Counted from the first letter of the stretch, positions 19,949 through 30,617 are shown. The stretch: DNA of 64,000 bases from Citrobacter youngae ATCC 29220 (GCF_000155975.1 NZ_GG730302.1:150599-214598), one strand, 5' to 3'. Made by a program: numbers and translations. Notes: a model not told the origin generated them from the sequence alone.

Positions 19949-20284
19949 TCAGTGCCAAATAATCAGCGCAACCATGCTGATTAACACCAGACCACATAAC
20001 GCGCTGGTGAGAATAAACTGACCGCGAACCCGCTCACAGCGGCGAATAAATTCATCATCATGATGATCGCGGTAACGCTGAGCGTAGATATACCACACCA
20101 GACGCATCTGCTTGTTGGGTTGCCCATGCGAGGTAAAAAATCCCCCACCATCGACATACTGGTAAAGTAATGGATCGCAACCACGAAGTACCACTAACAG
20201 TGCGCGCAACGAAGAAAAATAGCGCGCCATATTAACAATGCAAACGACACATAAAGCCCAGAACAACGCAATGGTGCTTATCAT
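19949..20284 (-). CDS. uspB: UspB universal stress protein B
   Basis: A 111-residue membrane protein with two helices, one at each end (about 1-20 and 88-109), and a basic middle part with [14 protein letters not shown]. It matches E. coli UspB in length and place. uspB in E. coli is RpoS-dependent and needed for ethanol resistance in stationary phase; its biochemical role is unknown. It is divergent from uspA across a 392-bp gap. Confidence 0.95.
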   Translation of the reverse strand: MISTIALFWALCVVCIVNMARYFSSLRALLVVLRGCDPLLYQYVDGGGFFTSHGQPNKQMRLVWYIYAQRYRDHHDDEFIRRCERVRGQFILTSALCGLVLISMVALIIWH

Positions 20285-20676
20285 ACCTCCTCCCCGGCGA
20301 CCCGCCCACGGAACTCCTTTCCGGGACTACCGCTCCCCGATACCCTACCAATCATTCAGTGAAGAGTGCTACCGAAACCGCTCGTGTTAGTATCACGCAT
20401 CCGAGCGCCTCTCTAAATAGTGTAGGAGATTAGTTAATTTTTTTGCCAGAAGGTTAATCGCTATCAATGCAATTAACTAAAAAATTTGTTTAACTGCTTG
20501 GCAAGCAAGGCGGATTGACGGATTATCCTGGTCGCTATAATGTAAGGATAGTCCTTATATGGTACGTTTTTACGACTGGGCTAGCCCCGCGCATAAGGTT
20601 CGCAGGACGCGGATGACGCGGCGGCAGATAAACGCCAGCAGGCTAGTCATCGACAACTTATGGAAGGAGTAACACT
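20285..20676 (+). promoter_or_regulatory. uspB-uspA intergenic region with the probable uspA promoter
   Basis: This 392-bp gap holds no ORF I can support. TATAAT at 20536-20541 is preceded by TTGACG at 20515-20520, a 15-bp spacer. This would give a uspA leader of about 130 bases, consistent with a strong growth-arrest-controlled promoter. The leader contains GGAAGGAGTAACACT just before the uspA ATG. Confidence 0.6.
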
Positions 20677-21114
20677 ATGGCTTATAAACACATTCTTATC
20701 GCGGTTGATCTTTCTCCGGAAAGCAAAGTTCTGGTTGAAAAAGCGGTCTCTATGGCGCGGCCTTACAATGCTAAAGTCTCCCTTATCCACGTTGACGTAA
20801 ACTATTCCGACCTGTACACCGGGCTAATCGACGTGAATCTGGGCGACATGCAGAAACGTATTTCTGAAGAAACCCACCATGCGTTAACCGAGCTGTCCAC
20901 CAACGCAGGCTACCCTATCACCGAAACCCTTAGCGGTAGCGGCGACCTGGGTCAGGTTCTGGTTGATGCCATCAAAAAATACGACATGGATCTGGTCGTT
21001 TGTGGTCATCACCAGGACTTCTGGAGCAAACTGATGTCCTCTGCGCGCCAGCTGATCAACACCGTCCACGTCGACATGTTGATTGTTCCGCTGCGTGACG
21101 ACGAAGAAGCATAA
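20677..21114 (+). CDS. uspA: UspA universal stress protein A
   Basis: A 145-residue cytoplasmic homodimeric stress protein, nearly identical to E. coli UspA over its whole length. It is induced by growth arrest and protects against DNA damage and oxidative stress; the UspA subgroup does not bind ATP. Start [13 protein letters not shown] and the C-terminal VDMLIVPL strand are typical. It has a strong AAGGAG Shine-Dalgarno and an intrinsic terminator downstream. Confidence 0.97.
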   Translation: MAYKHILIAVDLSPESKVLVEKAVSMARPYNAKVSLIHVDVNYSDLYTGLIDVNLGDMQKRISEETHHALTELSTNAGYPITETLSGSGDLGQVLVDAIKKYDMDLVVCGHHQDFWSKLMSSARQLINTVHVDMLIVPLRDDEEA

Positions 21115-21165
21115 AATGCTTGCCGCCGGGAGATAACCCGGCCCGCTGCAAACAGCAAAGCCTGT

Positions 21166-21194
21166 AAACGCCCGCCTGCGCGGGCGTTTTTGTT
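21166..21194 (+). terminator. uspA terminator
   Basis: AAACGCCCG pairs with CGGGCGTTT, with a T-rich tail (TTTTTGTTTTT) starting near 21187, 52 bp after the uspA stop. Confidence 0.88.
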
Positions 21195-21395
21195 TTTATC
21201 ATTCGGACACAATTAGTACATCAACCCAACAAATAAATCATAATTAGTGTGATCAACTAATTGGATCGAAAACAATCTCTATAATACTCTACCCGCACGG
21301 CTAAACGCCGCAGTCTATAACAAAATAAGACTTTTTCGGCGCGTTTAAGCATACGCGTTCATACTTTTCGGGATGGCTTTGAAAGGCGATGGAAT

Positions 21396-22868
21396 ATGAA
21401 TAAAACTGCACCTACGGGCTTGCTGCAGCAACCTCGTCCGTTCTTCATGATCTTCTTTGTAGAATTATGGGAACGATTTGGCTATTACGGCGTTCAGGGC
21501 ATCCTGGCGGTATTTTTTGTTAAACAACTCGGCTTTTCTCAGGAACAGGCGTTCGTCACCTTTGGTGCTTTTGCCGCACTGGTCTACGGTCTGATCTCGA
21601 TCGGCGGCTACGTCGGCGACCACCTGTTAGGTACCAAGCGCACGCTGGTACTCGGTGCGATTGTGCTGGCGATCGGCTATTTCATGACCGGGATGTCGCT
21701 GCTCAAGCCCGATCTGATCTTTATTGCTTTGGGTACCATTGCCGTGGGTAACGGGCTGTTTAAAGCCAACCCGGCAAGCCTGCTGTCAAAATGCTATCCG
21801 CCGAAAGACGCCCGGCTGGACGGCGCTTTCACCCTGTTTTATATGTCGATTAACATCGGTTCGCTGCTGTCGCTGTCGCTGGCGCCAGTGATCGCCGATA
21901 AGTTTGGCTATGCCGTGACCTACAACCTGTGCGGAGCCGGGCTTATCGTCGCGCTGCTGGTCTACTTTGCCTGCCGTGGGATGGTGAAAAACATCGGCTC
22001 TGAGCCAGATCATAAGCCGCTGAATTTCCGTAACCTGTTCTGCGTGCTGGCCGGTACGGTAGTGACGGTATTTATCTGCGCCTGGCTGATGCACAACGTG
22101 AAGATTGCCAACCTGGTGCTGATCGTCCTGTCGATTGCCGTGACGATTATCTTCTTCCGTCAGGCCTTCAAACTGGATAAAACCGGGCGCAATAAAATGT
22201 TCGTGGCCTTTATCCTGATGCTGGAGGCGGTGGTGTTCTATGTGCTGTACGCGCAGATGCCAACATCGCTTAACTTCTTTGCTATCAATAACGTGCACCA
22301 TGAAATTCTGGGTTTTGCCATCAACCCGGTAAGCTTCCAGGCGCTGAACCCGTTCTGGGTGGTAGTGGCAAGCCCGGTACTGGCCGCGATCTATACCCGT
22401 CTGGGAAACAAAGGCAAAGACCTGACCATGCCGATGAAATTTACGCTCGGTATGTTCCTGTGCTCGCTGGGCTTCCTGACCGCCGCCGCTGCCGGGATGT
22501 GGTTTGCCGATGCGCAGGGGCTGACGTCGCCGTGGTTTATCGTGCTGGTATATCTGTTCCAGAGCCTGGGCGAACTGCTGATTAGCGCCCTGGGACTGGC
22601 GATGGTCGCCGCGCTGGTGCCGCAGCATCTGATGGGCTTTATTCTCGGGATGTGGTTCCTGACGCAGGCAGCCGCTTTCCTGATGGGGGGTTATGTCGCG
22701 ACGTTCACCGCAGTACCAGAAAACATCACCGACCCGCTGCAAACGCTGCCTATCTACACCAACGTCTTCAGTAAAATAGGTCTGGTGACGCTGGCGGTAA
22801 CGGTCGTGATGGCGATTATGGTGCCATGGCTGAACCGGATGATTAATACGCCGAATACCGAACAGTAA
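21396..22868 (+). CDS. dtpB: DtpB dipeptide/tripeptide:proton symporter
   Basis: A 490-residue POT-family (PTR2) transporter with about 14 helices. It imports di- and tripeptides with protons. Helix 1 carries [17 protein letters not shown], including the ExxER proton-coupling motif, and [15 protein letters not shown] is the second POT signature. Matches E. coli DtpB (YhiP) in length and location after uspA. A single REP unit follows the stop. Confidence 0.95.
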   Translation: MNKTAPTGLLQQPRPFFMIFFVELWERFGYYGVQGILAVFFVKQLGFSQEQAFVTFGAFAALVYGLISIGGYVGDHLLGTKRTLVLGAIVLAIGYFMTGMSLLKPDLIFIALGTIAVGNGLFKANPASLLSKCYPPKDARLDGAFTLFYMSINIGSLLSLSLAPVIADKFGYAVTYNLCGAGLIVALLVYFACRGMVKNIGSEPDHKPLNFRNLFCVLAGTVVTVFICAWLMHNVKIANLVLIVLSIAVTIIFFRQAFKLDKTGRNKMFVAFILMLEAVVFYVLYAQMPTSLNFFAINNVHHEILGFAINPVSFQALNPFWVVVASPVLAAIYTRLGNKGKDLTMPMKFTLGMFLCSLGFLTAAAAGMWFADAQGLTSPWFIVLVYLFQSLGELLISALGLAMVAALVPQHLMGFILGMWFLTQAAAFLMGGYVATFTAVPENITDPLQTLPIYTNVFSKIGLVTLAVTVVMAIMVPWLNRMINTPNTEQ

Positions 22869-22876
22869 TACTCAGT

Positions 22877-22908
22877 GCCGGATGCGGCTAACGCCTTATC
22901 CGGCCTAC
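22877..22908. repeat. Single REP unit after dtpB
   Basis: GCCGGATGCGGCTAACGCC followed by TTATCCGGCCTAC forms a REP-type hairpin between convergent dtpB and the Rrf2-family gene. Confidence 0.8.
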
Positions 22909-22952
22909 GTTCAACCTGCCCGAAAGTCTTGCTCTTTTGGGCAGGCCAACAG

Positions 22953-23456
22953 TTATCCTTTGCGTGCGTCTATCCACTCCTGAACTTCGACCACAAAGGT
23001 GTCCGGCGCTTTGCGGTACATTTTGCGCGCCAAATCGAGGATCGTATGCTGGCCAAGCGCTTCTTCCATCCGCTGCTGCGCCATATCCATCACCGAACGC
23101 ACACCACAAATACCTTCGCAGGCCCACTCTGGCGGCTGCTCATCAAACACCGCCAGCCGCTGACGGATCTCGCGGCACTCAAAAATACGTTTGTCGCCGT
23201 CAATGGCATTCACCACATCCAGCACCGTGATGTGTTCCGCGGGTTTGACCAACTGGAAGCCGCCGCCCTTACCTTCGATACTACGCACCAGACCCGCTTT
23301 TGACAGACGGGTGAAAATTTTCGCCAGATAGTCATACGGTACGCTTTGCAGTTCGGCGATTTCGCGCACGCTCATATCCCGCGCGTCGCCTTTACTGTCG
23401 ACCATGCACATCAGGCTATGAATGCCGTACTCAACCCCGGAACTGTAGAATGCCAT
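22953..23456 (-). CDS. Rrf2-family transcriptional regulator, probable Fe-S sensor
   Basis: A 167-residue Rrf2-family protein. Residues 1-75 form the winged helix (YGIHSLMCMVD, SVREIAELQSVPYDYLAKIFTRLSKAGLV, then the wing SIEGKGGGFQL). The C-terminal half has Cys94, Cys113 and Cys117; Rrf2 proteins such as IscR and NsrR hold an Fe-S cluster with three cysteines in this region, but their cysteines are packed more closely. It is divergent from a flavin-dependent NAD(P)H oxidoreductase gene, its likely target. I do not know a standard gene name. Confidence 0.88.
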   Translation of the reverse strand: MAFYSSGVEYGIHSLMCMVDSKGDARDMSVREIAELQSVPYDYLAKIFTRLSKAGLVRSIEGKGGGFQLVKPAEHITVLDVVNAIDGDKRIFECREIRQRLAVFDEQPPEWACEGICGVRSVMDMAQQRMEEALGQHTILDLARKMYRKAPDTFVVEVQEWIDARKG

Positions 23457-23604
23457 TATCTTATCTCAGCCAAAATGAATCTTAGTTTATTGTAACTTTT
23501 TCGTCTCACTCATTCCAGACAGCAGAGTAACCCTCCTTCATAATAAAATTTTAAAATCATATTTATCAAATGGATAATCAAAAATCACTCTACTTTGCGG
23601 GAAA

Positions 23605-23668
23605 AAGGATCTGGATCGCATTGCAATCCTTATCTACGACTAATAAAATCCGAGTAAATAATTCGTAG
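23605..23668. promoter_or_regulatory. Inverted repeats in the rrf2/oxidoreductase intergenic region
   Basis: AAGGAT (23605-23610) faces ATCCTT (23626-23631), and CTACGA (23634-23639) faces TCGTAG (23663-23668), just before the oxidoreductase start at 23689. These short arms could be operator half-sites for the Rrf2 protein. Six-base arms are also expected by chance, so this is tentative. Confidence 0.3.
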
Positions 23669-23688
23669 TCATCAGTGAGAAAACTCCA

Positions 23689-24888
23689 ATGCGTAAACAA
23701 ATTTTGATCGTGGGCGCTGGCTTTGCCGGTATGTGGGCAGCATTAAGCGCCGCACGACTGGCGGACAAACATCAGCAGACCATTGATATTACAGTAATTG
23801 CCCCACAGCCAGAGCTGCGTGTCCGCCCACGCTTTTATGAAAGCGCCGTGCAAACCCTAGTAGCCCCACTGCAACCGTTGTTTGACGTTACCGGCGTCAA
23901 CTTCCTGCAAGGCCACGTCGAACAGATCCTTCCGGCTTCCAAAGAGGTGAGCTGGAAAGATGCCAGCGGTGAAATTCATCTGCGCCGCTACGACCGCCTG
24001 GTGCTCGCCAGCGGCAGCCACGTAAACCGCGATGCCGTCGCAGGGGCCGCCGAGCATGCGTTTGACCTCGACCAACTTGAGAGCGCCGCCAAACTTGAGC
24101 AACACCTTAAAGACCTGGCATTGCAGCCGCAAAGCGAGGCTCGCAATACTGTCGTGGTTTGCGGCGGCGGCTTTACTGGAATTGAGATGGCGCTGGAATT
24201 ACCCGGTCGTCTGCGCGAAATTTTAGGGGCTGATGCTAAGACCAGAGTTGTCGTAGTTGAACGCGGTGCTCAGCCTGGCGGACGCTGGAGCCAGGAATTA
24301 CGCGACGTGATTATCGAAGCCTCTGCGGAACTGGGCGTGGAGTGGCTGGTGAATGCCGAAGTAGAGTGCGTGAATACCTCCGGCGTAACATTGAAAGATG
24401 GGAAGGTTATTGCTGCTCAGACCGTTATCTGGACGGTCGGCGTACAGGCTAATAGCCTGACGGCACAGATTAACGCCCCGCGCGATCGCCAGGGTCGTCT
24501 GCATGTGAATGCCAATCTGCAGGTTGTGGGTCACGATGATATCTATGCCACCGGTGATGTGGCCTACGCCGCCACCGATGATAAGGGCAACCATGCGTTG
24601 ATGACCTGCCAACATGCTATTTTGTTGGGTAAATTTGCCGGTAATAACGCTGCGGCAGACCTTCTGGACGTACCGCCACTGCCATATCGTCAGGAAAACT
24701 ACGTCACCTGTTTGGATCTTGGCGCATGGGGGGCTGTGTATACCGAAGGATGGGATCAGCAGGTGAAACTGACGCGTGCAGAAGCGAAAAAGCTGAAGGT
24801 ATCGATTGTTAGCGAGCTGATATATCCACCGAAAGCAGAGCGTGCAATAGCGTTTGAGATTGCCGATCCGCTGGCACCGTTTGTGTAG
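23689..24888 (+). CDS. NDH-2-like FAD-dependent NAD(P)H oxidoreductase
   Basis: A 399-residue two-dinucleotide-binding flavoprotein of the type II NADH dehydrogenase/ferredoxin reductase-like class. FAD site GAGFAGMWAAL at residues 8-18, NAD(P) site VVVCGGGFTGIEMALELP near 160, and the C-terminal FAD motif IYATGDVAYA near 285. It has no obvious CxxC redox pair. Electron acceptor could be quinone or a small redox molecule. Divergence from an Rrf2-type regulator suggests control by redox or nitrosative stress. K-12 has no gene here between dtpB and rsmJ. Confidence 0.85.
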   Translation: MRKQILIVGAGFAGMWAALSAARLADKHQQTIDITVIAPQPELRVRPRFYESAVQTLVAPLQPLFDVTGVNFLQGHVEQILPASKEVSWKDASGEIHLRRYDRLVLASGSHVNRDAVAGAAEHAFDLDQLESAAKLEQHLKDLALQPQSEARNTVVVCGGGFTGIEMALELPGRLREILGADAKTRVVVVERGAQPGGRWSQELRDVIIEASAELGVEWLVNAEVECVNTSGVTLKDGKVIAAQTVIWTVGVQANSLTAQINAPRDRQGRLHVNANLQVVGHDDIYATGDVAYAATDDKGNHALMTCQHAILLGKFAGNNAAADLLDVPPLPYRQENYVTCLDLGAWGAVYTEGWDQQVKLTRAEAKKLKVSIVSELIYPPKAERAIAFEIADPLAPFV

Positions 24889-24896
24889 TCTGTATT

Positions 24897-25258
24897 GCCG
24901 GATGCGGCTAACGCCTTATCCGGCCTACAAATCATACGCAACCGCAGGCCTGATAAGCGTAGCGCCATCAGGCCGTTCAGCGCACCATGCCGGATGCGGC
25001 TAACGCCTTATCCGGCCTACATATCATATGCAACCGTAGGCCTGATAAGCGCAGCGCATCAGGCGATTCAGCGCACCATGCCGGATGCGGCTAACGCCTT
25101 ATCCGGCCTACAGGTCATACGCACCCGTAGGCCTGATAAGCACAGCGCCATCAGGCTGTTCAGCGCACCACGCCGGATGCGGCTACCTCCTTATCCGGCC
25201 TACAAATCATATGCAACCGTAGGTCTGATAAGCGCAGCGCATCAGGCGATTCAGCGCA
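24897..25258. repeat. BIME array: four tandem REP-pair units
   Basis: Four copies of a unit of 91-92 bp begin at 24897, 24989, 25080 and 25172. Each has GCCGGATGCGGCTAACGCC with TTATCCGGCCTAC, then an inverted partner GTAGGCCTGATAAGCGCAGCGC with CATCAGGC, and the linker TTCAGCGCAC. The fourth copy is the most diverged (ACCTCC for AACGCC; AGGTCTG for AGGCCTG). The array fills the convergent gap between the oxidoreductase gene and rsmJ; there is no gene in this 382-bp stretch. Confidence 0.93.
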
Positions 25259-25270
25259 CAGACCTACAAA

Positions 25271-26020
25271 CTATGCTGTCCCCGCGTAGATATCAAACCG
25301 ATGCCCTTTGGTGACCACCGCGTTCGGCGTGGCGACATCCGCCAGCGGCGGCGCGTAGTCCGGGCGCTTCACCACCACACGTTTGGTCGCTAACTGACGC
25401 GCAGGTTCCAGCAACCCATCCGCATCCAGATCCGGCCCCACCAGCGACTGAAACACGCGCATTTCTTTCTTCACCAACGCGCTTTTTTGTTTATGCGGAA
25501 ACATGGGATCAAGATAGACCACCTGCGGGCGTGGGGTAATATCGGTTAACGCCGTCAGGCTTGAAGCGTGAATCAGCTGCAAACGATCCTGCAGCCAACC
25601 GCCAATTTCCGCATCGGCATAGCCACGCGCCAAACCATCATCGAGCAGCGCCGCCACCACCGGGTTGCGCTCCAGCATGCGCACACGGCAGCCAACGGAG
25701 GCCAGCACAAACGCATCGCGTCCCAGCCCGGCGGTCGCATCGACCACATCCGGCAGGTAATCGCCTTTAATGCCGACCGCCTTCGCCACGGCTTCACCAC
25801 GACCGCCGCCAAATTTACGGCGATGAGCCATCGCGCCGCCAACAAAATCAACGAAGATACCGCCGAGTTTGGGTTCGTCACGCTTGCGCAGTTCCAGATG
25901 TTCCGGCGTCATCACCAGCGCCATCAGGTTGCCTTCATCATGCTCCAGCCCCCAGCGGGTAGCCAGAACAGATAAGGCGCCGTCTCCGGCGCCCGTTTCA
26001 TCAATTAAACAGATTTTCAC
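25271..26020 (-). CDS. rsmJ: RsmJ 16S rRNA m2G1516 methyltransferase
   Basis: A 249-residue SAM-dependent methyltransferase that methylates guanosine 1516 of 16S rRNA. The SAM-binding motif [11 protein letters not shown] and [18 protein letters not shown] are typical. I start it at GTG 26020 ([10 protein letters not shown]), matching the K-12 N-terminus; it lies 7 bp after the prlC stop with a weak ribosome-binding site, suggesting translational coupling to prlC. An upstream ATG inside prlC would give a non-family extension. Confidence 0.93.
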   Translation of the reverse strand: MKICLIDETGAGDGALSVLATRWGLEHDEGNLMALVMTPEHLELRKRDEPKLGGIFVDFVGGAMAHRRKFGGGRGEAVAKAVGIKGDYLPDVVDATAGLGRDAFVLASVGCRVRMLERNPVVAALLDDGLARGYADAEIGGWLQDRLQLIHASSLTALTDITPRPQVVYLDPMFPHKQKSALVKKEMRVFQSLVGPDLDADGLLEPARQLATKRVVVKRPDYAPPLADVATPNAVVTKGHRFDIYAGTA

Positions 26021-26027
26021 AACAGGA

Positions 26028-28070
26028 TTAACTCTTAATACCGTAATGCTCCAGCATGGCATCCAGCTGCGGTTCACGACCGCGGAAGCGTTTGAACAGT
26101 TCCATCGGCTCTTCAGAACCACCGCGCGTTAAGATGTTATCGAGGAACGACTGTCCGGTTTCACGGTTGAAAATCCCCTCTTCTTCAAAGCGGGAGAACG
26201 CATCCGCCGCCAGCACGTCGGCCCACAGGTAGCTGTAGTAGCCCGCCGCATAACCACCGGCGAAAATGTGGCTGAAGGCGTGCGGGAAGCGGCCCCAGCT
26301 TGGGCCTGGCACCACAGCGACCTGCTTTTTAATCTCTGCCAGAGTTTCGAGAATTTTCGCCCCTTGCTGTGGGCTAAACTCCGCGTGCAGACGGAAATCA
26401 AACAGGCCGAACTCCAGCTGACGCAGAATAAACAGCGCCGCCTGGTAGTTTTTCGCCGCCAGCATTTTATCCAGCAGTTCCTTCGGCAGCGGTTCGCCGG
26501 TTTCATAGTGACCGGAGATAAACGCCAGCGCTTGTGGCTCCCAGCACCAGTTTTCCATAAACTGGCTCGGCAGCTCGACCGCATCCCATGGCACACCGTT
26601 GATACCAGACACCCCCGCGGTTTCGATACGGGTCAGCATATGGTGCAAACCATGGCCGAACTCGTGGAACAGGGTAATCACTTCGTCGTGAGTAAACAGC
26701 GCAGGCTTGCCGTTCACCGGGCGGTTGAAGTTACAGGTCAGGTAGGCAACCGGCTTTTGCAATGTGCCATCGGTTTTACGCATCTGGCCGACGCAGTCAT
26801 CCATCCACGCCCCGCCGCGTTTATGCTCGCGGGCATACAGGTCGAGGTAGAAGCTGCCGCGCAGCTCGTTGTTTTCGTCATACAGTTCGAAGAAACGGAC
26901 TTCCGGGTGCCAGACGTCAACATCGGCGCGCTCTTTGGCGGTGATGCCATAAATACGTTTAACCACTTCAAACAGGCCGTTCACGGCTTTGTTTTCCGGG
27001 AAGTATGGGCGCAGCTGCTCGTCGCTGATGCTATAGAGGTGCTGCTTTTGTTTCTCGCTGTAGTAAGCGATATCCCACGGCTGTAACTCGTCGACGCCAA
27101 ATTCCGCTTTCGCGAAGGCGCGCAGTTGGGCCAGCTCTTTCTCCCCCTGCGGACGGGCGCGTTTCGCCAGATCGGTCAGGAAGTCGAGCACCTGCTGCGG
27201 GTTCTCCGCCATTTTGGTGGCCAGAGATTTAAAAGCGTAGCTTTCAAAGCCCAGCAGCTGCGCCAGCTCGTGACGCAGCGCGAGGATCTCCGCCATTATC
27301 GGGCTGTTGTCCCATTTGCCCGCGTTTGGCCCCTGGTCAGATGCGCGAGTGGAGTAAGCGCGATACATCTCTTCACGCAGCCCCTGGTTATCACAGTAGG
27401 TCATCACCGGCAGGTAGCTTGGGATATCCAGGGTTAACAGATACCCTTCCTGCTCTTTGGCTTCGGCCTGCGCTTTCGCCGCCGCCAGCGCGCTTTCCGG
27501 CATGCCGGAGAGTTCAGCTTCGTCGGTCACCAGCTTGCTCCAGCCCATAGTGGCATCCAGCACGTTGTTGCTGTACAGGTTGCCCAGCTCAGACAGGCGG
27601 GTAGCGATTTCACCATAGCGCTGCTGTTTTTCCTTCGGCAGACCAATACCAGAAAGCTCAAAATCACGCAGCGCGTTATCAACCGCTTTTTTCTGGGCGG
27701 TGTTCAGGGTGGCGTAATGATCGCCATCGCGCAGGTCGCGGTACGCGTTGTACAGACCTTCATGTTGCCCAACCCAGGTGCTGTATTCAGACAGCAACGG
27801 CAGCGTTTGTTCGTAGGCTTCGCGCAGCTCCGGGTTGTTTTTCACCGAGTTCAGGTGGCTAACCGGAGAGAAAATACGCCCCAGCACATCGTCAACTTCC
27901 GCCAACGGCTGGCAGAGATTTTCCCAGGTGTACGGCGCGCCCTGCGCAACTACGCGCTCAACGTTTTCGCGGCAATCGTTCAGCGCCTTAGTAACGGCAG
28001 GCACAACGTGCTCGGGCTGAATTTTAGAAAACGGCGGCAGTTCGAAGGGAGTCAGCAATGGATTGGTCAT
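26028..28070 (-). CDS. prlC: Oligopeptidase A (M3 metallopeptidase)
   Basis: A 680-residue zinc oligopeptidase of the M3 (thimet) family, the same length as E. coli PrlC/OpdA. It degrades short peptides, including cleaved signal peptides, in the cytoplasm. The zinc motif HEFGH begins at His469 within [15 protein letters not shown]. Cotranscribed with rsmJ. A heat-shock (sigma32) type promoter lies 67-92 bp upstream, in line with heat induction known in E. coli. Confidence 0.96.
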   Translation of the reverse strand: MTNPLLTPFELPPFSKIQPEHVVPAVTKALNDCRENVERVVAQGAPYTWENLCQPLAEVDDVLGRIFSPVSHLNSVKNNPELREAYEQTLPLLSEYSTWVGQHEGLYNAYRDLRDGDHYATLNTAQKKAVDNALRDFELSGIGLPKEKQQRYGEIATRLSELGNLYSNNVLDATMGWSKLVTDEAELSGMPESALAAAKAQAEAKEQEGYLLTLDIPSYLPVMTYCDNQGLREEMYRAYSTRASDQGPNAGKWDNSPIMAEILALRHELAQLLGFESYAFKSLATKMAENPQQVLDFLTDLAKRARPQGEKELAQLRAFAKAEFGVDELQPWDIAYYSEKQKQHLYSISDEQLRPYFPENKAVNGLFEVVKRIYGITAKERADVDVWHPEVRFFELYDENNELRGSFYLDLYAREHKRGGAWMDDCVGQMRKTDGTLQKPVAYLTCNFNRPVNGKPALFTHDEVITLFHEFGHGLHHMLTRIETAGVSGINGVPWDAVELPSQFMENWCWEPQALAFISGHYETGEPLPKELLDKMLAAKNYQAALFILRQLEFGLFDFRLHAEFSPQQGAKILETLAEIKKQVAVVPGPSWGRFPHAFSHIFAGGYAAGYYSYLWADVLAADAFSRFEEEGIFNRETGQSFLDNILTRGGSEEPMELFKRFRGREPQLDAMLEHYGIKS

Positions 28071-28136
28071 TAGCGCGGTCCTGTTGAAAAGAGTGAATGA
28101 AGCGCGTATCCGGCGCTGTGCATATTAATTTGTACA

Positions 28137-28162
28137 ATGGGGTTAAGTGTAGAGGATTTCAA
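28137..28162 (-). promoter_or_regulatory. sigma32 (heat-shock) promoter for prlC-rsmJ
   Basis: On the reverse strand TTGAAA (28162-28157) is followed after 14 bp by CCCCAT (28142-28137) and then TGTA. This matches the RpoH consensus (CTTGAAA, spacer, CCCCATnT) apart from the first base. Confidence 0.82.
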
Positions 28163-28278
28163 TGCTAACCGTGACGGAAAGGCGCCAGGTGGCGCTGCGC
28201 TTACCGGGCCTACGGGTAATCTGTGCCGATCTGCTGTAAACTGTGGCAAATCGTCATTTCAGCGGAATTTCATTACCC

Positions 28279-29121
28279 ATGCTCAGCTATCGCCACAGTT
28301 ATCACGCAGGCAACCACGCCGACGTCCTCAAACACACCGTTCAGAGCCTGATCATTGAATCGCTCAAAGAGAAAGAAAAACCGTTTCTCTATCTGGACAC
28401 CCATGCTGGCGCTGGCCGTTATCAGCTGAGCAGTGAGCATGCCGAACGTACCGGTGAATATCTGGAAGGGATCGCCCGTATCTGGCAGCAGGACGATTTG
28501 CCCGCCGAACTGGAACCCTACATTGGCGTGGTGCAGCACTTCAACCGTAGCGGCCAACTGCGTTACTACCCGGGCTCTCCGCTAATTGCGCGCCAGCTGC
28601 TGCGCGAACAGGACAGCCTGCAATTAACCGAACTGCACCCAAGCGATTTTCCTCTGTTACGCGGCGAATTCCAGAAAGATGAGCGCGCACGCGTAGCCAA
28701 AGCTGACGGTTATCAGCAGCTAAAAGCAAAATTACCGCCGGCTTCCCGTCGTGGGCTGATCCTTATCGATCCACCATACGAAATTAAAACCGACTATCAG
28801 GCGGTGGTAACCGGCATTAACGAAGGCTACAAGCGTTTTGCAACCGGCACCTATGCGCTGTGGTATCCGGTGGTCCTGCGCCAGCAAATCAAGCGCATGA
28901 TCCACGATCTGGAAGACACCGGCATCCGCAAAATTCTGCAAATTGAGCTGGCGGTGCGCCCGGACAGCGATCAGCGCGGCATGACGGCGTCCGGCATGAT
29001 TGTGATTAACCCGCCGTGGAAGCTGGAACAGCAGATGAACAGCGTCCTGCCGTGGCTGCATAGCAAGCTGGTTCCGGCAGGAACCGGGCACACTTCCGTA
29101 AGCTGGATCGTGCCGGAGTAA
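28279..29121 (+). CDS. rlmJ: RlmJ 23S rRNA m6A2030 methyltransferase
   Basis: A 280-residue methyltransferase that forms m6A2030 in 23S rRNA. SAM motif LDTHAGAGRY near residue 40 and the N6-adenine catalytic motif DPPYE near residue 164. The start MLSYRHSYHAG is chosen over an in-frame ATG 12 codons earlier because it gives the family length and N-terminus. Divergent from prlC; gor follows on the same strand after 104 bp. Confidence 0.95.
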   Translation: MLSYRHSYHAGNHADVLKHTVQSLIIESLKEKEKPFLYLDTHAGAGRYQLSSEHAERTGEYLEGIARIWQQDDLPAELEPYIGVVQHFNRSGQLRYYPGSPLIARQLLREQDSLQLTELHPSDFPLLRGEFQKDERARVAKADGYQQLKAKLPPASRRGLILIDPPYEIKTDYQAVVTGINEGYKRFATGTYALWYPVVLRQQIKRMIHDLEDTGIRKILQIELAVRPDSDQRGMTASGMIVINPPWKLEQQMNSVLPWLHSKLVPAGTGHTSVSWIVPE

Positions 29122-29225
29122 TCGCAGCCATCGGTGGAACCTTTTAATATCAGGTATACAATCGCGAATATTTTGGCGGATGGCGTAACGCCTCTCCGCC
29201 CTACCATGAACATGAAGGAGCGGTC

Positions 29226-30578
29226 ATGACCAAGCACTATGATTACATCGCTATTGGCGGCGGCAGCGGTGGTATTGCCTCCATTAACCGTGCGGCAATG
29301 TACGGCCAGAAATGCGCGCTGATTGAAGCCAAAGAGCTAGGCGGCACCTGCGTTAACGTTGGCTGCGTACCGAAGAAAGTGATGTGGCATGCCGCACAAA
29401 TCCGTGAAGCGATCCATATGTACGGCCCGGATTACGGTTTCGACACCACCATCAATAAGTTCGACTGGGATAAACTGATCGCCAGCCGTACCGCCTATAT
29501 CGATCGCATTCATACCTCGTACGACAACGTGCTGGGTAAAAATAACGTCGATGTCATTAAAGGTTTTGCCCGCTTCGTGGACGCTAAAACCATTGAAGTG
29601 AACGGTGAAACCATTACTGCCGATCATATTTTGATCGCCACCGGCGGTCGCCCGAGCCATCCGAACATTCCGGGTGTGGAATACGGGATCGACTCCGACG
29701 GTTTCTTTGAGCTGCCCGCGCTGCCGAAGCGCGTTGCGGTCGTCGGCGCAGGCTACATCGCCGTTGAGCTGGCTGGCGTGATTAACGGTCTGGGAGTCCA
29801 AACGCATCTGTTCGTGCGTAAACACGCGCCGCTGCGCAGCTTTGATCCGATGATCGTCGAGACGCTGGTCGAGGTGATGAACGCCGAAGGTCCAACCCTG
29901 CATACGCACGCGATTCCGAAAGCGGTGGTGAAAAACGCGGACGGCAGCCTGACCCTGCAACTGGAAGATGGTCGTAGCGAAACGGTAGATTGCCTGATTT
30001 GGGCAATTGGTCGTGAACCGGCCACCGACAACTTCAACCTGACAGCAACTGGCGTGAAAACCAACGAAAAAGGCTACATCGTCGTTGATAAATACCAGAA
30101 CACCAGCGTGCCGGGGATTTATGCCGTCGGCGACAACACCGGCGCCGTTGAGCTGACGCCGGTTGCCGTTGCCGCGGGTCGTCGCCTGTCCGAGCGCCTG
30201 TTTAACAACAAGCCTGATGAGCATCTGGACTACAGCAACATCCCGACCGTGGTCTTCAGCCACCCGCCGATTGGCACCGTCGGCCTGACCGAGCAGCAGG
30301 CGCGCGAACAGCACGGCGATGATCAGGTGAAAGTGTATAAATCATCGTTTACCGCGATGTATACCGCCGTGACTTCGCACCGTCAGCCGTGCCGCATGAA
30401 GCTGGTTTGCGTCGGTCCGGAAGAGAAGATTGTCGGTATTCACGGTATCGGTTTTGGTATGGACGAAATGCTGCAGGGCTTCGCGGTGGCGCTGAAAATG
30501 GGCGCCACCAAGAAAGACTTCGATAACACCGTCGCGATTCACCCGACGGCGGCAGAAGAGTTCGTTACCATGCGCTAA
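29226..30578 (+). CDS. gor: Glutathione reductase
   Basis: A 450-residue FAD/NADPH disulfide oxidoreductase that reduces glutathione disulfide. FAD site [13 protein letters not shown]; redox pair Cys42/Cys47 in [18 protein letters not shown] site [12 protein letters not shown] with the Arg-rich VRKHAPLR that favours NADPH; C-terminal catalytic His439-Glu444 in HPTAAEEFV. Matches E. coli Gor in length. ATGAAGGAGCGGTC precedes the start. A GC-rich hairpin follows. Confidence 0.97.
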   Translation: MTKHYDYIAIGGGSGGIASINRAAMYGQKCALIEAKELGGTCVNVGCVPKKVMWHAAQIREAIHMYGPDYGFDTTINKFDWDKLIASRTAYIDRIHTSYDNVLGKNNVDVIKGFARFVDAKTIEVNGETITADHILIATGGRPSHPNIPGVEYGIDSDGFFELPALPKRVAVVGAGYIAVELAGVINGLGVQTHLFVRKHAPLRSFDPMIVETLVEVMNAEGPTLHTHAIPKAVVKNADGSLTLQLEDGRSETVDCLIWAIGREPATDNFNLTATGVKTNEKGYIVVDKYQNTSVPGIYAVGDNTGAVELTPVAVAAGRRLSERLFNNKPDEHLDYSNIPTVVFSHPPIGTVGLTEQQAREQHGDDQVKVYKSSFTAMYTAVTSHRQPCRMKLVCVGPEEKIVGIHGIGFGMDEMLQGFAVALKMGATKKDFDNTVAIHPTAAEEFVTMR

Positions 30579-30617
30579 CCGCACACGTGTAGAAAAATAT
30601 TCACTACATGCTCAAAC

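Noticed and set aside
21786-22742. 318-codon open frame antisense to dtpB
   Set aside because: Composition is that of a shadow frame (rich in His, Gln, Arg), lies wholly under a conserved transporter gene, and shows no ribosome-binding site or family features.
24897-25258. Regular repeats considered as a CRISPR array
   Set aside because: Unit of about 92 bp with alternating inverted REP motifs and near-identical linkers, no variable spacers and no cas genes; it is a BIME array.
28181-28216. REP-like sequence upstream of rlmJ
   Set aside because: Only partly matches the REP consensus (CGCCAGGTGGCGCTGCGC with ACCGGGCCTACGG); probably a decayed unit, not listed as a feature.
29337-30314. 325-codon open frame antisense to gor
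   Set aside because: Covers the conserved gor gene; its open state follows from the codon bias of gor. No recognisable domain.
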